Assembly (NCBI RefSeq): GCF_017356245.1 | Contig: NZ_JAFMZZ010000004.1 | Coordinates: forward strand, 813,163 to 877,162 | DNA: 64,000 bases | Direction: 5' to 3' | DNA from: Bordetella petrii | GTDB taxonomy: Bacteria; Pseudomonadota; Gammaproteobacteria; Burkholderiales; Burkholderiaceae_B | Part shown: positions 24,224 to 32,385 of the stretch, piece by piece | Numbering within the stretch: the first letter of the stretch is position 1 | Layout: each line of letters starts with the position of its first letter | The notes under the pieces: generated by a model | Seen by the model: only the letters and a program-made list of their open reading frames with translations | Told to the model about the DNA's origin: nothing | Databases searched by the model: none | Translations under genes and position numbers: made by a program

Positions 24224-25183
24224 TCAACAGCCCATTGTAGACCCCCCGGGGGGCTGGCGCGCCTTATGCGCGGGGCCCTGGGGGGCGGCGCGCATGGCGG
24301 CCCGGTATTGGCCGGGGGTGGCGCCCGCGGCCTGCGCGAACGCGCGGCTGAGATGACTGGCGTTGCCGAATCCGCAGGCCTGCGCCACGCTGGCCAGGTC
24401 GTCGGCGGTGGACCCCAGCAGGGCGCGGGCCCGCGCCAGGCGGCGCCCCAGCACCCAGGCATGGGGCGGTTCGCCGAACGAGGCATGGAACATGCGCGCG
24501 AAATGGTAGGTGGACAGCGCCGCCACGCCGGCCAGCACGTCCAGTGTCAGGGGCTCGGCCAGGTGGGCGTCGATATAGTCGCGCACCCGGCGCCGCACCG
24601 CGGGCGCCAGGCCGCCCAGCGGCGTCAGGCGCCCCGCCGGCCGTCCGGTGCCGTGGGCCAGCAGGTGATGCAGCACGGCCTCGGCGGCGCTGCTGGCCGC
24701 CAGGCGCGCCGCCGGCACGTTCCAGTCGGCGGCCAGCAGCGCGCGGCAGGCGCCGGCCAGGGACGGGTCCTGGATATAGGTTCGATCGCGCAGTTCGAGC
24801 TCGCGCGGCTCGCGGTCGAGCCGCATGACGGCTTCGCGCGCCAGGCGCTGCGGGGCGATGTACAGGTGCAGGAAGCGGACTTCTTCGTTCATGCTCCAGC
24901 GCGAATGATGCTGGTCGGGCAGCACGCAGAACTTGCCGGCGCCGCCATGCAGGTCGCGCTGGCTGAGCCGGAAACAGGTTTCGCCGCCCCGCAGGTACAG
25001 CGACAGGGTGTGGTGGCCGGGGGTGTCGTAGTCCATCAGCGCGCGGCCGGCGCGCTGGTCGCGGTTCCATTGGGCCACCGCCAGGCCGGCCCCCAGCGAC
25101 GCGGCGCGGTCGAGATGGACGCGGGCCTCGCGCAGGGTATGGAACAGGGTGAAATCGGACGGCGCCGACGCGATCTTGCTCAT
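24224..25183 (-). CDS. AraC family transcriptional regulator
   Basis: A 319-aa regulator. The N-terminal half is a cupin-like ligand domain (HHTLSLYLRGGETCFRL, KFCVLPDQHHSRWSMNEEVRFLHLYI). The C-terminal 100 residues carry the two helix-turn-helices (PLTLDVLAGVAALSTYHFARMFHASFGEPPHAWVLGRRLARA and DDLASVAQACGFGNASHLSRAFAQAAGATPGQYR). It is divergent from the DMT exporter at 25336 across 152 bases and is the likely regulator of that gene. ATG 25183 starts the conserved part; an extension to 25255 has no support. Confidence 0.9.
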   Translation of the reverse strand: MSKIASAPSDFTLFHTLREARVHLDRAASLGAGLAVAQWNRDQRAGRALMDYDTPGHHTLSLYLRGGETCFRLSQRDLHGGAGKFCVLPDQHHSRWSMNEEVRFLHLYIAPQRLAREAVMRLDREPRELELRDRTYIQDPSLAGACRALLAADWNVPAARLAASSAAEAVLHHLLAHGTGRPAGRLTPLGGLAPAVRRRVRDYIDAHLAEPLTLDVLAGVAALSTYHFARMFHASFGEPPHAWVLGRRLARARALLGSTADDLASVAQACGFGNASHLSRAFAQAAGATPGQYRAAMRAAPQGPAHKARQPPGGSTMGC

Positions 25184-25335
25184 GACGCGTCCATCGTACG
25201 CCAGCTTGCCGCGCCGGTGCGCGCGCGCCGGCCGGTCCGGCGGAAAAAAGCGCAAGAACCGGCAATCGCGCCGGCGGCGGCGCGCCTAGACTGGGGTCGC
25301 TGCCTCGGCATCGTCCTTTTTCTGCGGCCCTTATC

Positions 25336-26241
25336 GTGAACCTGTTCCTGTACCTGCTCACCGTGCTCATCTGGGGTTCCACCTGGATGGCCATCAAGCT
25401 GCAATTGGGGGTGGTCGCCATCCCCGTGTCCATCTTCTACCGCTTTGCGCTGGCGTCGGTGGTGATGCTGATCGGCCTGGCGGCGCTAGGCCGCCTGCAG
25501 CGGCTCAGCCGCCAGGGGCACCTGCTGTGCCTGGGCCAGGGCCTGTGCCTGTTCTGCCTGAATTTCCTGTGCTTCTACAGCGCCACGCAATGGATATCCA
25601 GCGGCCTGGTGTCGGTGGTGTTTTCCGCCTCGACCTTGTGGAACGCGCTGAACGCGCGCCTGTGGTTCGGCACCCGCATTGCGCCGCGCGTCATGCTGGG
25701 CGGCGCCTTCGGCCTGGCCGGCCTGGTGCTGTTGTTCTGGCCCGAGGTGGCCGGGCAGCAGGCCAGCCATGAAACGCTGCTGGGCCTGGGCCTGGCGCTG
25801 CTGGGCACGCTGTGTTTTTCCACCGGCAACATGTTGTCTTCGGCGCAGCAGCGCGCCGGCATCGGCCCGCTGACGGGCAACGCCTACAGCATGCTGTACG
25901 GGTCGCTGGTGTTGCTGGCGGGCTGTGTGGCCACGGGCCAGCCGTTCGATTTCGACCCGTCGCCGGTCTACGTGGGGGCGCTGCTGTACCTGGCTTTTTT
26001 CGGGTCCATCGTGGCGTTCACCGCCTACCTGACTCTGGTCGGCCGCCTTGGGCCGGCTCGCGCGGCGTACTGCACGGTGCTGTTTCCGGTGGTGGCGCTC
26101 AGCATTTCCACGGTGGCGGAAGGGTACCAGTGGACGATTTCCGCGGTGGCCGGGCTGGCGCTGGTGATGCTGGGCAATGTGCTCGTGTTCGCCCGGCGCC
26201 GCGCGGGCCGCGCCGCGCCTGCGCCGGTCGCCAGGCAGTAG
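25336..26241 (+). CDS. DMT (EamA) family transporter
   Basis: A ten-helix metabolite exporter of 301 aa with two EamA repeats (residues about 1-140 and 150-295). MNLFLYLLTVLIWGSTWMAIKLQLG at the start and the late AAYCTVLFPVVALSISTVAEGYQWTISAVAGLALVMLGNVLVF are typical. The start is GTG 25336; no ATG fits. Substrate unknown. It is probably controlled by the divergent AraC protein. It converges with the FAD oxidoreductase gene with only 12 bases between stops. Confidence 0.88.
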   Translation: MNLFLYLLTVLIWGSTWMAIKLQLGVVAIPVSIFYRFALASVVMLIGLAALGRLQRLSRQGHLLCLGQGLCLFCLNFLCFYSATQWISSGLVSVVFSASTLWNALNARLWFGTRIAPRVMLGGAFGLAGLVLLFWPEVAGQQASHETLLGLGLALLGTLCFSTGNMLSSAQQRAGIGPLTGNAYSMLYGSLVLLAGCVATGQPFDFDPSPVYVGALLYLAFFGSIVAFTAYLTLVGRLGPARAAYCTVLFPVVALSISTVAEGYQWTISAVAGLALVMLGNVLVFARRRAGRAAPAPVARQ

Positions 26242-26253
26242 CCGCCGCGCCTG

Positions 26254-27372
26254 CTACACCGGCGCGGCCATGCCGCGCACATACTGCCCGATGGCCAGCG
26301 CGGCGGTAAGCCCCGGCGATTCGATCCCGAAAAGGTTCACCAGCCCCCTGGCGCCGTGGCGGTCCACGCCTTCGATGCGGAAATCCTCGGCGCCGGAATG
26401 CAGCGGCGCGCCGGGGTCGGCCAGCCGGGGGCGGATGCCGGTATAGCCCGGCTGCAGCGCGCCGTCGGGCAGGCCCGGGTAATAGCGCCGGATGCCGGCA
26501 TAGAACAGCGCCTCGCGCTCATCGGTAAAACCGTAGTCCACCTCGTCTATCCATTCCAGGTCGGGCCCGAACCGGCACTGCCCGGCCAGGTCCAGCGTGA
26601 CGTGCACGCGCATCGTGGCCTCGCGGGTCACGGGGTAGACCAGGTGGCGGAACGGCGAAGCGCCGCTCATGGTGTAGTAGCGGCCCCTTGCATAATGGAT
26701 GCGCGGCACGCTGCCCGGCGTCAGGCCGCGCAGGCTGGCCGCGACCCGCGCCGCGCCCAGGCCGGCGCTGTTGACCACGGTTGTGCACAGCACATCGGTT
26801 TGCTGCGCGCCGCCCAGGCGCAGCACGATGCCGTCCGGCATGACGGCGCCGCCCTGCACCGGGCTGTTGGCGATCAGCATGGCGCCGGCGTTTTCGGCGT
26901 CGCCCAGCAACGCCAGCATCAGCCCATGGCTGTCCACGATGCCGGTCGACGGCGAATGGACGGCGCCCAGGCCCATGACCGCCGGCTCCAGCCGGGCCAG
27001 TTCGGATTGATCGATAACGCGCAGGTCGTCGACCCCCGCTTCGCGGGCACGCCGGACATAGCCCTGCAGGCCGGCGAGGTCGCCGCCTTCGGTGGCCACG
27101 ATCAGCTTGCCGATGCGCGCGTGGCCGATGCCGCGCTGCGCGCAGTACTGGTACAGCGCATGCCTGCCCTGCACGCACAGCCGCGCCTTCAGCGAGCCTG
27201 CCGGGTACGATATGCCGGCGTGGATGACCTCTGAATTGCGCGAGCTGGTCTGGGTGCCGAATGCCGGCTCGGCTTCCAGAATGACAACCTCGCGTCCGGC
27301 CAGCGCCAGTTCGCGCGCGATGGCCAGGCCCACGACGCCGGCGCCGATGACGGCGCAGTCGATCTTGTGCAT
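26254..27372 (-). CDS. FAD-dependent oxidoreductase, L-2-hydroxyglutarate dehydrogenase-like
   Basis: A DAO-fold flavoenzyme of 372 aa. The N-terminus CAVIGAGVVGLAIARELALAGREVVILEAE is a textbook dinucleotide site, followed by TSSRNSEVIHAGISYPAGSLKARLCVQGRHALY, characteristic of the LhgO/L2HGDH group, and a C-terminal GIRPRLADPG..VNLFGIESPGLTAALAIGQYV. It probably oxidises a 2-hydroxy acid to a 2-oxo acid, with electrons passing to the quinone pool. It is the last gene of a six-gene operon behind the IclR site. Close relatives act on different hydroxy acids, so L-2-hydroxyglutarate itself is only one option. Confidence 0.85.
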   Translation of the reverse strand: MHKIDCAVIGAGVVGLAIARELALAGREVVILEAEPAFGTQTSSRNSEVIHAGISYPAGSLKARLCVQGRHALYQYCAQRGIGHARIGKLIVATEGGDLAGLQGYVRRAREAGVDDLRVIDQSELARLEPAVMGLGAVHSPSTGIVDSHGLMLALLGDAENAGAMLIANSPVQGGAVMPDGIVLRLGGAQQTDVLCTTVVNSAGLGAARVAASLRGLTPGSVPRIHYARGRYYTMSGASPFRHLVYPVTREATMRVHVTLDLAGQCRFGPDLEWIDEVDYGFTDEREALFYAGIRRYYPGLPDGALQPGYTGIRPRLADPGAPLHSGAEDFRIEGVDRHGARGLVNLFGIESPGLTAALAIGQYVRGMAAPV

Positions 27373-27390
27373 AGTGTGCTCCGGGCGCCG

Positions 27391-28356
27391 TCAGCGGGCG
27401 CCGATGGGCAGGTCCAGGCCCAGGCCGCGGCCGTGCGCCAGTTCAAGAATGCGGGCGCCGGCGTAGATGTCCTGCAGCGCCATGCCGTGCGATTCAAACA
27501 GGATGACCTGTTCGTCGCTTACCCTGCCGGGGCGGTGTCCGGCCAGGACCTGGCCCAGGTCGGCCAGGTTTTCCCAGTAGATCAGGCCGTTTTCATAGGC
27601 GCCGAGCAGGTCGCCGGATTCTCTTTGGGCCACCTGCACCGAGTCGGCCACGATAAGGTCGGCGCGCCGCACGGTCTGCAGGTCGATTTCGCGTCGGTCC
27701 AGCGCGTTGGACCCGACTGCCGCGATGCATTGCCCCGGTTCAAGCCAGCGCCCGTCGAACAGAGGCTCGCTGCTGCGCGTGATGGTCAGGATGATGTCCG
27801 ACCCGCGCACGGTTTCTTCACGCGACCGGGCGGGCCGGACCTCGATGCCGGTCTGCTTCGCCATTTTGTCGCAGAAGGCCAGCACGCGCTGCGCATCGCG
27901 CCCGAAAACCTTGACCTCGCTGAGCGCGCAGGCCGCGCAGGCCGCCTCGAGCTGGGTCTGCGCGTGGCGTCCTGAGCCGAACAGGCCCAGCACGCCGGCG
28001 TTCTTGCGTGCCAGCGTGCGCAGGGCCACCGCGGTTGCCGCGCCGGTGCGTATCTGCCCCAGCCAGTCGGACTGGATGATCGCCGCCAGATTGCCCTGGC
28101 TCATGTTGATCAGGTGCAGCAGCGACGTGCGCGACTTGTCGGGCTGGATGTAATAGGCCTTGTAGCCGATGAAATCGAGTTCCGGCGCCGCGGCCTGCAG
28201 TATGTGCAGGTGGCCGCCGGGCTGCCGCGTGCGCACGCGCGGCACGTCGAAGGCCTTGCCCTGCGCCCTGGCGGTGAACGCCCGCTCGACCTGCGTGATC
28301 GCGTCCTGCATGGTCAGCAGCTGGCGTACGTCGTCTTCCGATAGATAGCGGATCAT
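27391..28356 (-). CDS. Ornithine cyclodeaminase / mu-crystallin family enzyme
   Basis: An NAD(P)-binding enzyme of 321 aa. MIRYLSEDDVRQLLTMQDAITQVERAF and the Rossmann motif GLFGSGRHAQTQLEAACA with AAVGSNALDRREIDLQTVRRADLIVADSV define the family. Members include ornithine cyclodeaminase, ketimine reductases, alanine dehydrogenases and N-substituted amino acid synthases, so the reaction is open. ATG 28356 overlaps the upstream gene's stop by four bases (ATGA). With a hydroxy-acid oxidase downstream it may reduce or form an imine of a 2-oxo acid. Confidence 0.88.
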   Translation of the reverse strand: MIRYLSEDDVRQLLTMQDAITQVERAFTARAQGKAFDVPRVRTRQPGGHLHILQAAAPELDFIGYKAYYIQPDKSRTSLLHLINMSQGNLAAIIQSDWLGQIRTGAATAVALRTLARKNAGVLGLFGSGRHAQTQLEAACAACALSEVKVFGRDAQRVLAFCDKMAKQTGIEVRPARSREETVRGSDIILTITRSSEPLFDGRWLEPGQCIAAVGSNALDRREIDLQTVRRADLIVADSVQVAQRESGDLLGAYENGLIYWENLADLGQVLAGHRPGRVSDEQVILFESHGMALQDIYAGARILELAHGRGLGLDLPIGAR

Positions 28357-29105
28357 GGATTGCCTTCCCGTTTGCCGATGGGCCTGCCTGTTAACAAACT
28401 CGCGCCCAGCGGCATCGGCTCGCGCACGCCGATCGTGCGCAGCGCCTGCCACATCATGGCCGAGGCGCTCGACAGCACGGGCTTGCCCAGGTCGCGTTCC
28501 AGCACGTCGAGCACGGCCAGGGTCGGCATGCCGACGCCGCTCAGGAATACGGCCTGCGCTTCGGGGCTATCGACCTGGCGCGCCAGCTGGTAGGCCCGCT
28601 CGGCCGTCTCGTCGTAGATGTTGGAAACGCCGGGCAGCATGCCGTGCGACACGACCTGGAGTCCGTGCGCCTCGAGATGGGCCTTGCCCTGGGCCGTAAC
28701 TTGCTGGTTGTACGGCGTGGCGTACGCCACGCGCCGCACGCCCAGGTGCTCCAACGCCGCCAGCACGCTGCCGAAGGCCGTGATGAACGGAATGCCGTGC
28801 GCGCGCCGCATGCGCTCGACCAGCGCGGCCTCGCCGTCCTTGCCCAGCGTGTAGCTGGTCGCGGTGTGGGCCATGACGATCACCCCGGGCCTGACCATGG
28901 CCAGCAAGGCGGCGTTTTCGTCCAGGTGCGCGATCTGGGTCCGGTTGCGGTCTTCCTGGCCGTCGTGCGCGCCGGTCGTGCCGTGCGCCACCATGCGCGT
29001 GAAGTGCAGCGATACGCCGTCGGGCGCCAATTGCATCATTTCGGGCTCGACGGTCGGGTTGCCTGGCGGCACCAGAAAGCCGATACGCCCGCGCCATCCC
29101 ATCAT
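28353..29105 (-). CDS. Asp/Glu racemase superfamily protein (maleate isomerase / arylmalonate decarboxylase type) lacking all cysteines
   Basis: The 250 aa carry the fold marks of this group: RGRIGFLVPPGNPTVEPEM, IVMAHTATSYTLG, and a late VFLSGVGMPTLAVLDVLERDLGKPVLSSASAMMWQALRTIGV. In racemases and isomerases the two catalytic cysteines sit where this protein has Ala82 (HTATS) and Gly190 (LSGVGM). Arylmalonate decarboxylase keeps only the second; here there is neither, and the whole protein has no cysteine. The chemistry must differ, or the protein is non-catalytic. It shares ATGA overlaps with both neighbours, so it is an integral part of the operon. Confidence 0.85.
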   Translation of the reverse strand: MMGWRGRIGFLVPPGNPTVEPEMMQLAPDGVSLHFTRMVAHGTTGAHDGQEDRNRTQIAHLDENAALLAMVRPGVIVMAHTATSYTLGKDGEAALVERMRRAHGIPFITAFGSVLAALEHLGVRRVAYATPYNQQVTAQGKAHLEAHGLQVVSHGMLPGVSNIYDETAERAYQLARQVDSPEAQAVFLSGVGMPTLAVLDVLERDLGKPVLSSASAMMWQALRTIGVREPMPLGASLLTGRPIGKREGNP

Positions 29106-29938
29106 GACGTGTGCTCCTTGATAAACCGGGCTGTCAGGGCCGCGCAGGCATCGGGGTGCGTGGCGGCGATGTGATACGAATCGGCCTCCAGTTCGGCCAG
29201 CCGCGCGCCGGGGATGCGCGCCAGCCACCTGCGCACTTCGTCCAGCGACGGCTGCTGGTTGAACCGGCCGGCCTGCCCGGGCCGCACCGGCGCGATGACC
29301 TGGGTGGGGCAGGCGATCTGCTCCAGCGCGCGCGGTTCACGCGATGCCGCGATCAGCCGGAAGCAGGCCCTGACGGTGTCGGCCGGCGCGCGGCCCATGT
29401 ATTGCGTCCACCAGGCCAGGCCGGCGGCCGACAGCGCGCCGCCCATGCGGCCCGGCATGGTGGCGCGCGCCCAGCCTTCGACGCCCTGCTCGTCGACCAG
29501 CCGCGTCCATTGGTCCAGCCATTTGCCCAGCGCGTCCGCCGGCGAGATCAGCACGCCGGCCAGTGTCAGCGACGCCATCCACGGCGCCCGGCGCTGGGCC
29601 AGTTCCAGCGCGGCCTGGGCGCCCAGCTTGGCGCCCACGACGTGCACGCGCTTGAGCCGCAGGCGCCTGGCCAGCTGGTCGATGTCGTCGGCCAGGCTGG
29701 CCACCGACAGCATTTCGCCCGGCTGCAGCGCGGCCGACCGGCCATGCCCGCGCAGGTCGGGGCGGATGACCCGCCACTGGCGGGCCAGGTGCGGCACCCA
29801 GCCGTTGAACGCCTCGGCCGATTCGGCGATGCCGTGCAGCAGCATGACATGCGGCACATCGGCCCAGCCATCGCAGAAATCATCCAGGCGATACGCCAGG
29901 CCGGCGCCGCCGGCCGCATCATGCGTGGGATCGGTCAT
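29102..29938 (-). CDS. Alpha/beta-hydrolase-fold protein with lysine at the nucleophile position
   Basis: The 278 aa follow the fold: PHVMLLHGIAESAEAFNGW (oxyanion loop), VIRPDLRGHGRSA, the nucleophile elbow, and a C-terminal histidine in DSYHIAATHPDACA. The elbow reads VVGAKLGAQ, so the usual serine of G-x-S-x-G is Lys104. The usual acid after strand 6 is also absent (VIAPVRPGQ in place of GxxD). A normal esterase mechanism is therefore unlikely. It overlaps the next gene by ATGA and lies 12 bases after a BUG receptor gene. I infer a lyase-like, cofactor-free or binding role in the same pathway. Confidence 0.83.
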   Translation of the reverse strand: MTDPTHDAAGGAGLAYRLDDFCDGWADVPHVMLLHGIAESAEAFNGWVPHLARQWRVIRPDLRGHGRSAALQPGEMLSVASLADDIDQLARRLRLKRVHVVGAKLGAQAALELAQRRAPWMASLTLAGVLISPADALGKWLDQWTRLVDEQGVEGWARATMPGRMGGALSAAGLAWWTQYMGRAPADTVRACFRLIAASREPRALEQIACPTQVIAPVRPGQAGRFNQQPSLDEVRRWLARIPGARLAELEADSYHIAATHPDACAALTARFIKEHTS

Positions 29939-29950
29939 GCGGCGGGTTCC

Positions 29951-30919
29951 TTATTGTTTTTCCATGTGGCTGTCTTCGATGACTTCGCGCCATTTGGCAA
30001 TTTCCTTCTTGAGCAGCGCGTCCAGGTCGGCCGCCGGCAGCCCGCGCGGCACAATGCTCTGCTGCCGCATCTGCGCGGCCACGGCAGGGTCTTTCGCCGC
30101 GGCGGTGAAGGCCTGCTGGAGCTTGGCGACAATGTCGGGCGGTACCCCGGCCGGGCCCAGCACGCCTATCCAGTACGACGTTTCATAGTCGGGATACCCC
30201 GACTCGGCGATGGTGGGCTTGTCGGGCAGCTCGGCGGCGCGCTGCGTGCTGGTGACGGCCAGCACTTTCAGCCGCCCGTCTTCCACCATGGCGCGCGAAG
30301 TCGCGTAGGCCTCGATCTTCACGTCGACCCGCCCGGCCACCAGGTCGGCCTTTGCCGGACCGGTGCCCTGGTAGGGCACGTGCACCAGCGACAGGCCGGC
30401 TTCGTTGGCGAACATGGCCATGGACAGGTGCGGCCAGCTGCCGACGCCGGCCGACGAATACGTGACCTTGCCCGGATGGGCCTTGGCATAGGCGATGAAT
30501 TCCTTGAACGTGTTGTACGGCTTTTGCGCCTGCGCCAGGAAGACGCCGGGATGATCGGCCAGCAGCGCGATCGGCGTGAAGTCTTTGAGCGTGTCGTACG
30601 GCAGGTTTTTTCTTAGCGAGGCATTTACCGCGAAACCGGTCTGGCCCACCAGCAGCGTATAGCCGTCGGGCGCGGCCTTGGCCACCACGTTGCTGCCCAC
30701 GACGCTGCCGGCGCCGGGCTTGTTCTCGACAATAATGGGGTGGCCCAGCAATTTCTCGGCGCGTTCGGCCACGGCGCGCGCCACCACCGTAGTGGATCCG
30801 CCTGGCGCAAAAGGCACCACCAGCACTATCGGTTTGTCGGGGTATGCCGCAAGGGCGCCCGTTGCCGCGGCACATGCGGCCGCGGCCAGAGTGGCTGAAA
30901 TGAAGCGCACGGGTTTCAT
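29951..30919 (-). CDS. BUG/TctC family periplasmic receptor 1
   Basis: A periplasmic organic-acid-binding protein of 322 aa. Signal peptide MKPVRFISATLAAAACAAATGALA is followed by AYPDKPIVLVVPFAPGGSTTVVARAVA and NKPGAGSVVGSNVVAKAAPDGYTLL, the family's ligand-loop motifs. No TctA or TctB membrane partner lies in the window, so it must use components encoded elsewhere or act as a sensor. It is the second gene of the operon behind the IclR site, after MmgE/PrpD. Its ligand is probably the substrate of this operon. Confidence 0.92.
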   Translation of the reverse strand: MKPVRFISATLAAAACAAATGALAAYPDKPIVLVVPFAPGGSTTVVARAVAERAEKLLGHPIIVENKPGAGSVVGSNVVAKAAPDGYTLLVGQTGFAVNASLRKNLPYDTLKDFTPIALLADHPGVFLAQAQKPYNTFKEFIAYAKAHPGKVTYSSAGVGSWPHLSMAMFANEAGLSLVHVPYQGTGPAKADLVAGRVDVKIEAYATSRAMVEDGRLKVLAVTSTQRAAELPDKPTIAESGYPDYETSYWIGVLGPAGVPPDIVAKLQQAFTAAAKDPAVAAQMRQQSIVPRGLPAADLDALLKKEIAKWREVIEDSHMEKQ

Positions 30920-30973
30920 GATTCTTTCCTGTGATGGTAGTTGTGGAGGAATCATCGACAAGCCGGGCCGACC

Positions 30974-32299
30974 CTACAGTCTCTCCAGTTGCGAGGTCAG
31001 CCCATCGATCTGTTGCAGGTCTTGCAGCGCCAGCACGGTTTGCAGCAGGCGTTCGGATTTCTCTGGCGCCAGGCTGGCGGTCAGGCGCCGGAACTTGGCG
31101 ATGACCTTGCCCGTGCTGGGGCGCAACGTGTCCATTTCCATGCCCGAGGCCGAATACGTGGCGTCGCCGCAGGTGATTTCGATATCGACCCGGCCCTGCT
31201 GGTCCGGCCCGGGGGCGAGCAGGTCGATCTTGTCGGCCAGGGCAAGCACCTGGCTGTCGTCGGTCTGGTCGTAGTAGGCGTAGGTGTCGATGGGACGGCC
31301 CAGCAGGGCCGCCGCCACGGTGAACCGGGCGCTGATGCGCGCTTTCAGCGGCGAGGCATACGGGGCCACATTCTGGTAGCCGGGGTTGCTTAGCGTCAGC
31401 GACGGCGCGCGCACGGTGACGCGCGTGATGCGTCCGGCGTCGAGCTGGTGCCGGGCGGCCAGCTGGTGGGCAAGATGCACCGGTGTCTGCACGAAAATGC
31501 AGACCGGGCGTTCTTTGTAGACCGTGTCTTCGATCAGGAAGCGGGCGCCCAGGTTTTCGAGCGCCGCCCCGGCCTGCCGCGCCGTGCGCGCAAAGGCCTG
31601 GTAGTAGCCCGACTCGCCTTCGAACACCGTGGGCGACGCGGTGGCCCCGGCCTGCGCCAGCTGGGCGGCCGACACGCCGCTGCGCGATGCCCAGCCCACA
31701 TTCAACTTCACTTCGGTGGTGCCCGAGCGGAAACCTTCGCCGAAGCCCGACGCGAACATTGCCGCGCATCCCAGCGCATGGGCGGTTTCGGACCCGGACA
31801 GGCCCAGCAGCCTGGCGGCCGCGCCGGCCGCGCCGATGGCGCCAGCCACCCCCGTGGCGCGGAACGCCGGCAGCATGCCGGGGCCGCCCAGGTAGGCACG
31901 CGCCACCAGGTCGTAGCCCAGCACCATGGCCGTCAAGAATTCGCGGCCCGAGCTGCCGCGCTCGTCGGCAATGGCCAGCGCCGCCGGAACCACCACCGCG
32001 CCCGGATGGGATTTCTGCAGGAAGTCGTCATGGGTGCAGCCGTTGACCAGCGTGGCGTTGACAAAGGCCGCGTCGACGGCGGGCACGCGCTGCGCGCCGG
32101 CGATGATGGCCGCCTTGCCCGCGTTCTGCCCGGCAAACCGGCGCGCGATGGCGGGCACCGGCAGATCGCGGGCCGCGTAGGCCGTTGCCAGGCAGTCGAG
32201 CAGGCAGGCCTTGGCCAGGTCGACGACGTGGCGGGGCAGGCTGTCGAACGGCGTATCGTGGACGAACTGGCCGAGCGTGCGGGAAAGCGAGGCAGTCAT
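30974..32299 (-). CDS. MmgE/PrpD family protein 1
   Basis: A cytoplasmic protein of 441 aa in the family of 2-methylcitrate dehydratase, cis-aconitate decarboxylase and iminodisuccinate epimerase. LSRTLGQFVHDTPFDSLPRHVVDLAKACLLDCLATAYAARD and the central GYDLVARAYLGGPGMLPAFRATGVAGAIGAAGAAARLLGLSGSETAHALGCAAM are characteristic of the all-helical domain. It is the promoter-proximal gene of the six-gene operon and starts 46 bases from the IclR palindrome. Its likely reaction is removal or addition of water or CO2 on a small dicarboxylic or tricarboxylic acid. Confidence 0.9.
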   Translation of the reverse strand: MTASLSRTLGQFVHDTPFDSLPRHVVDLAKACLLDCLATAYAARDLPVPAIARRFAGQNAGKAAIIAGAQRVPAVDAAFVNATLVNGCTHDDFLQKSHPGAVVVPAALAIADERGSSGREFLTAMVLGYDLVARAYLGGPGMLPAFRATGVAGAIGAAGAAARLLGLSGSETAHALGCAAMFASGFGEGFRSGTTEVKLNVGWASRSGVSAAQLAQAGATASPTVFEGESGYYQAFARTARQAGAALENLGARFLIEDTVYKERPVCIFVQTPVHLAHQLAARHQLDAGRITRVTVRAPSLTLSNPGYQNVAPYASPLKARISARFTVAAALLGRPIDTYAYYDQTDDSQVLALADKIDLLAPGPDQQGRVDIEITCGDATYSASGMEMDTLRPSTGKVIAKFRRLTASLAPEKSERLLQTVLALQDLQQIDGLTSQLERL

Positions 32300-32345
32300 G
32301 GGGATCCTGCTGTGGTGGTGTTGCGTGGGGCGAAGCCGGATGCTA

Positions 32346-32366
32346 TAGTTCCGTTTAACGGAACTA
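32346..32366. promoter_or_regulatory. IclR operator palindrome
   Basis: TAGTTCCGTT-T-AACGGAACTA, two perfect 10-base arms around one base, lies midway between the MmgE/PrpD start (32299) and the iclR start (32386). Its core CGTTTAA (32352-32358) recurs exactly 20 bases on at 32372-32378, two helical turns away. Size and symmetry fit IclR-family operators; binding is inferred. Confidence 0.75.
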
Positions 32367-32385
32367 CATATCGTTTAATGAAACC

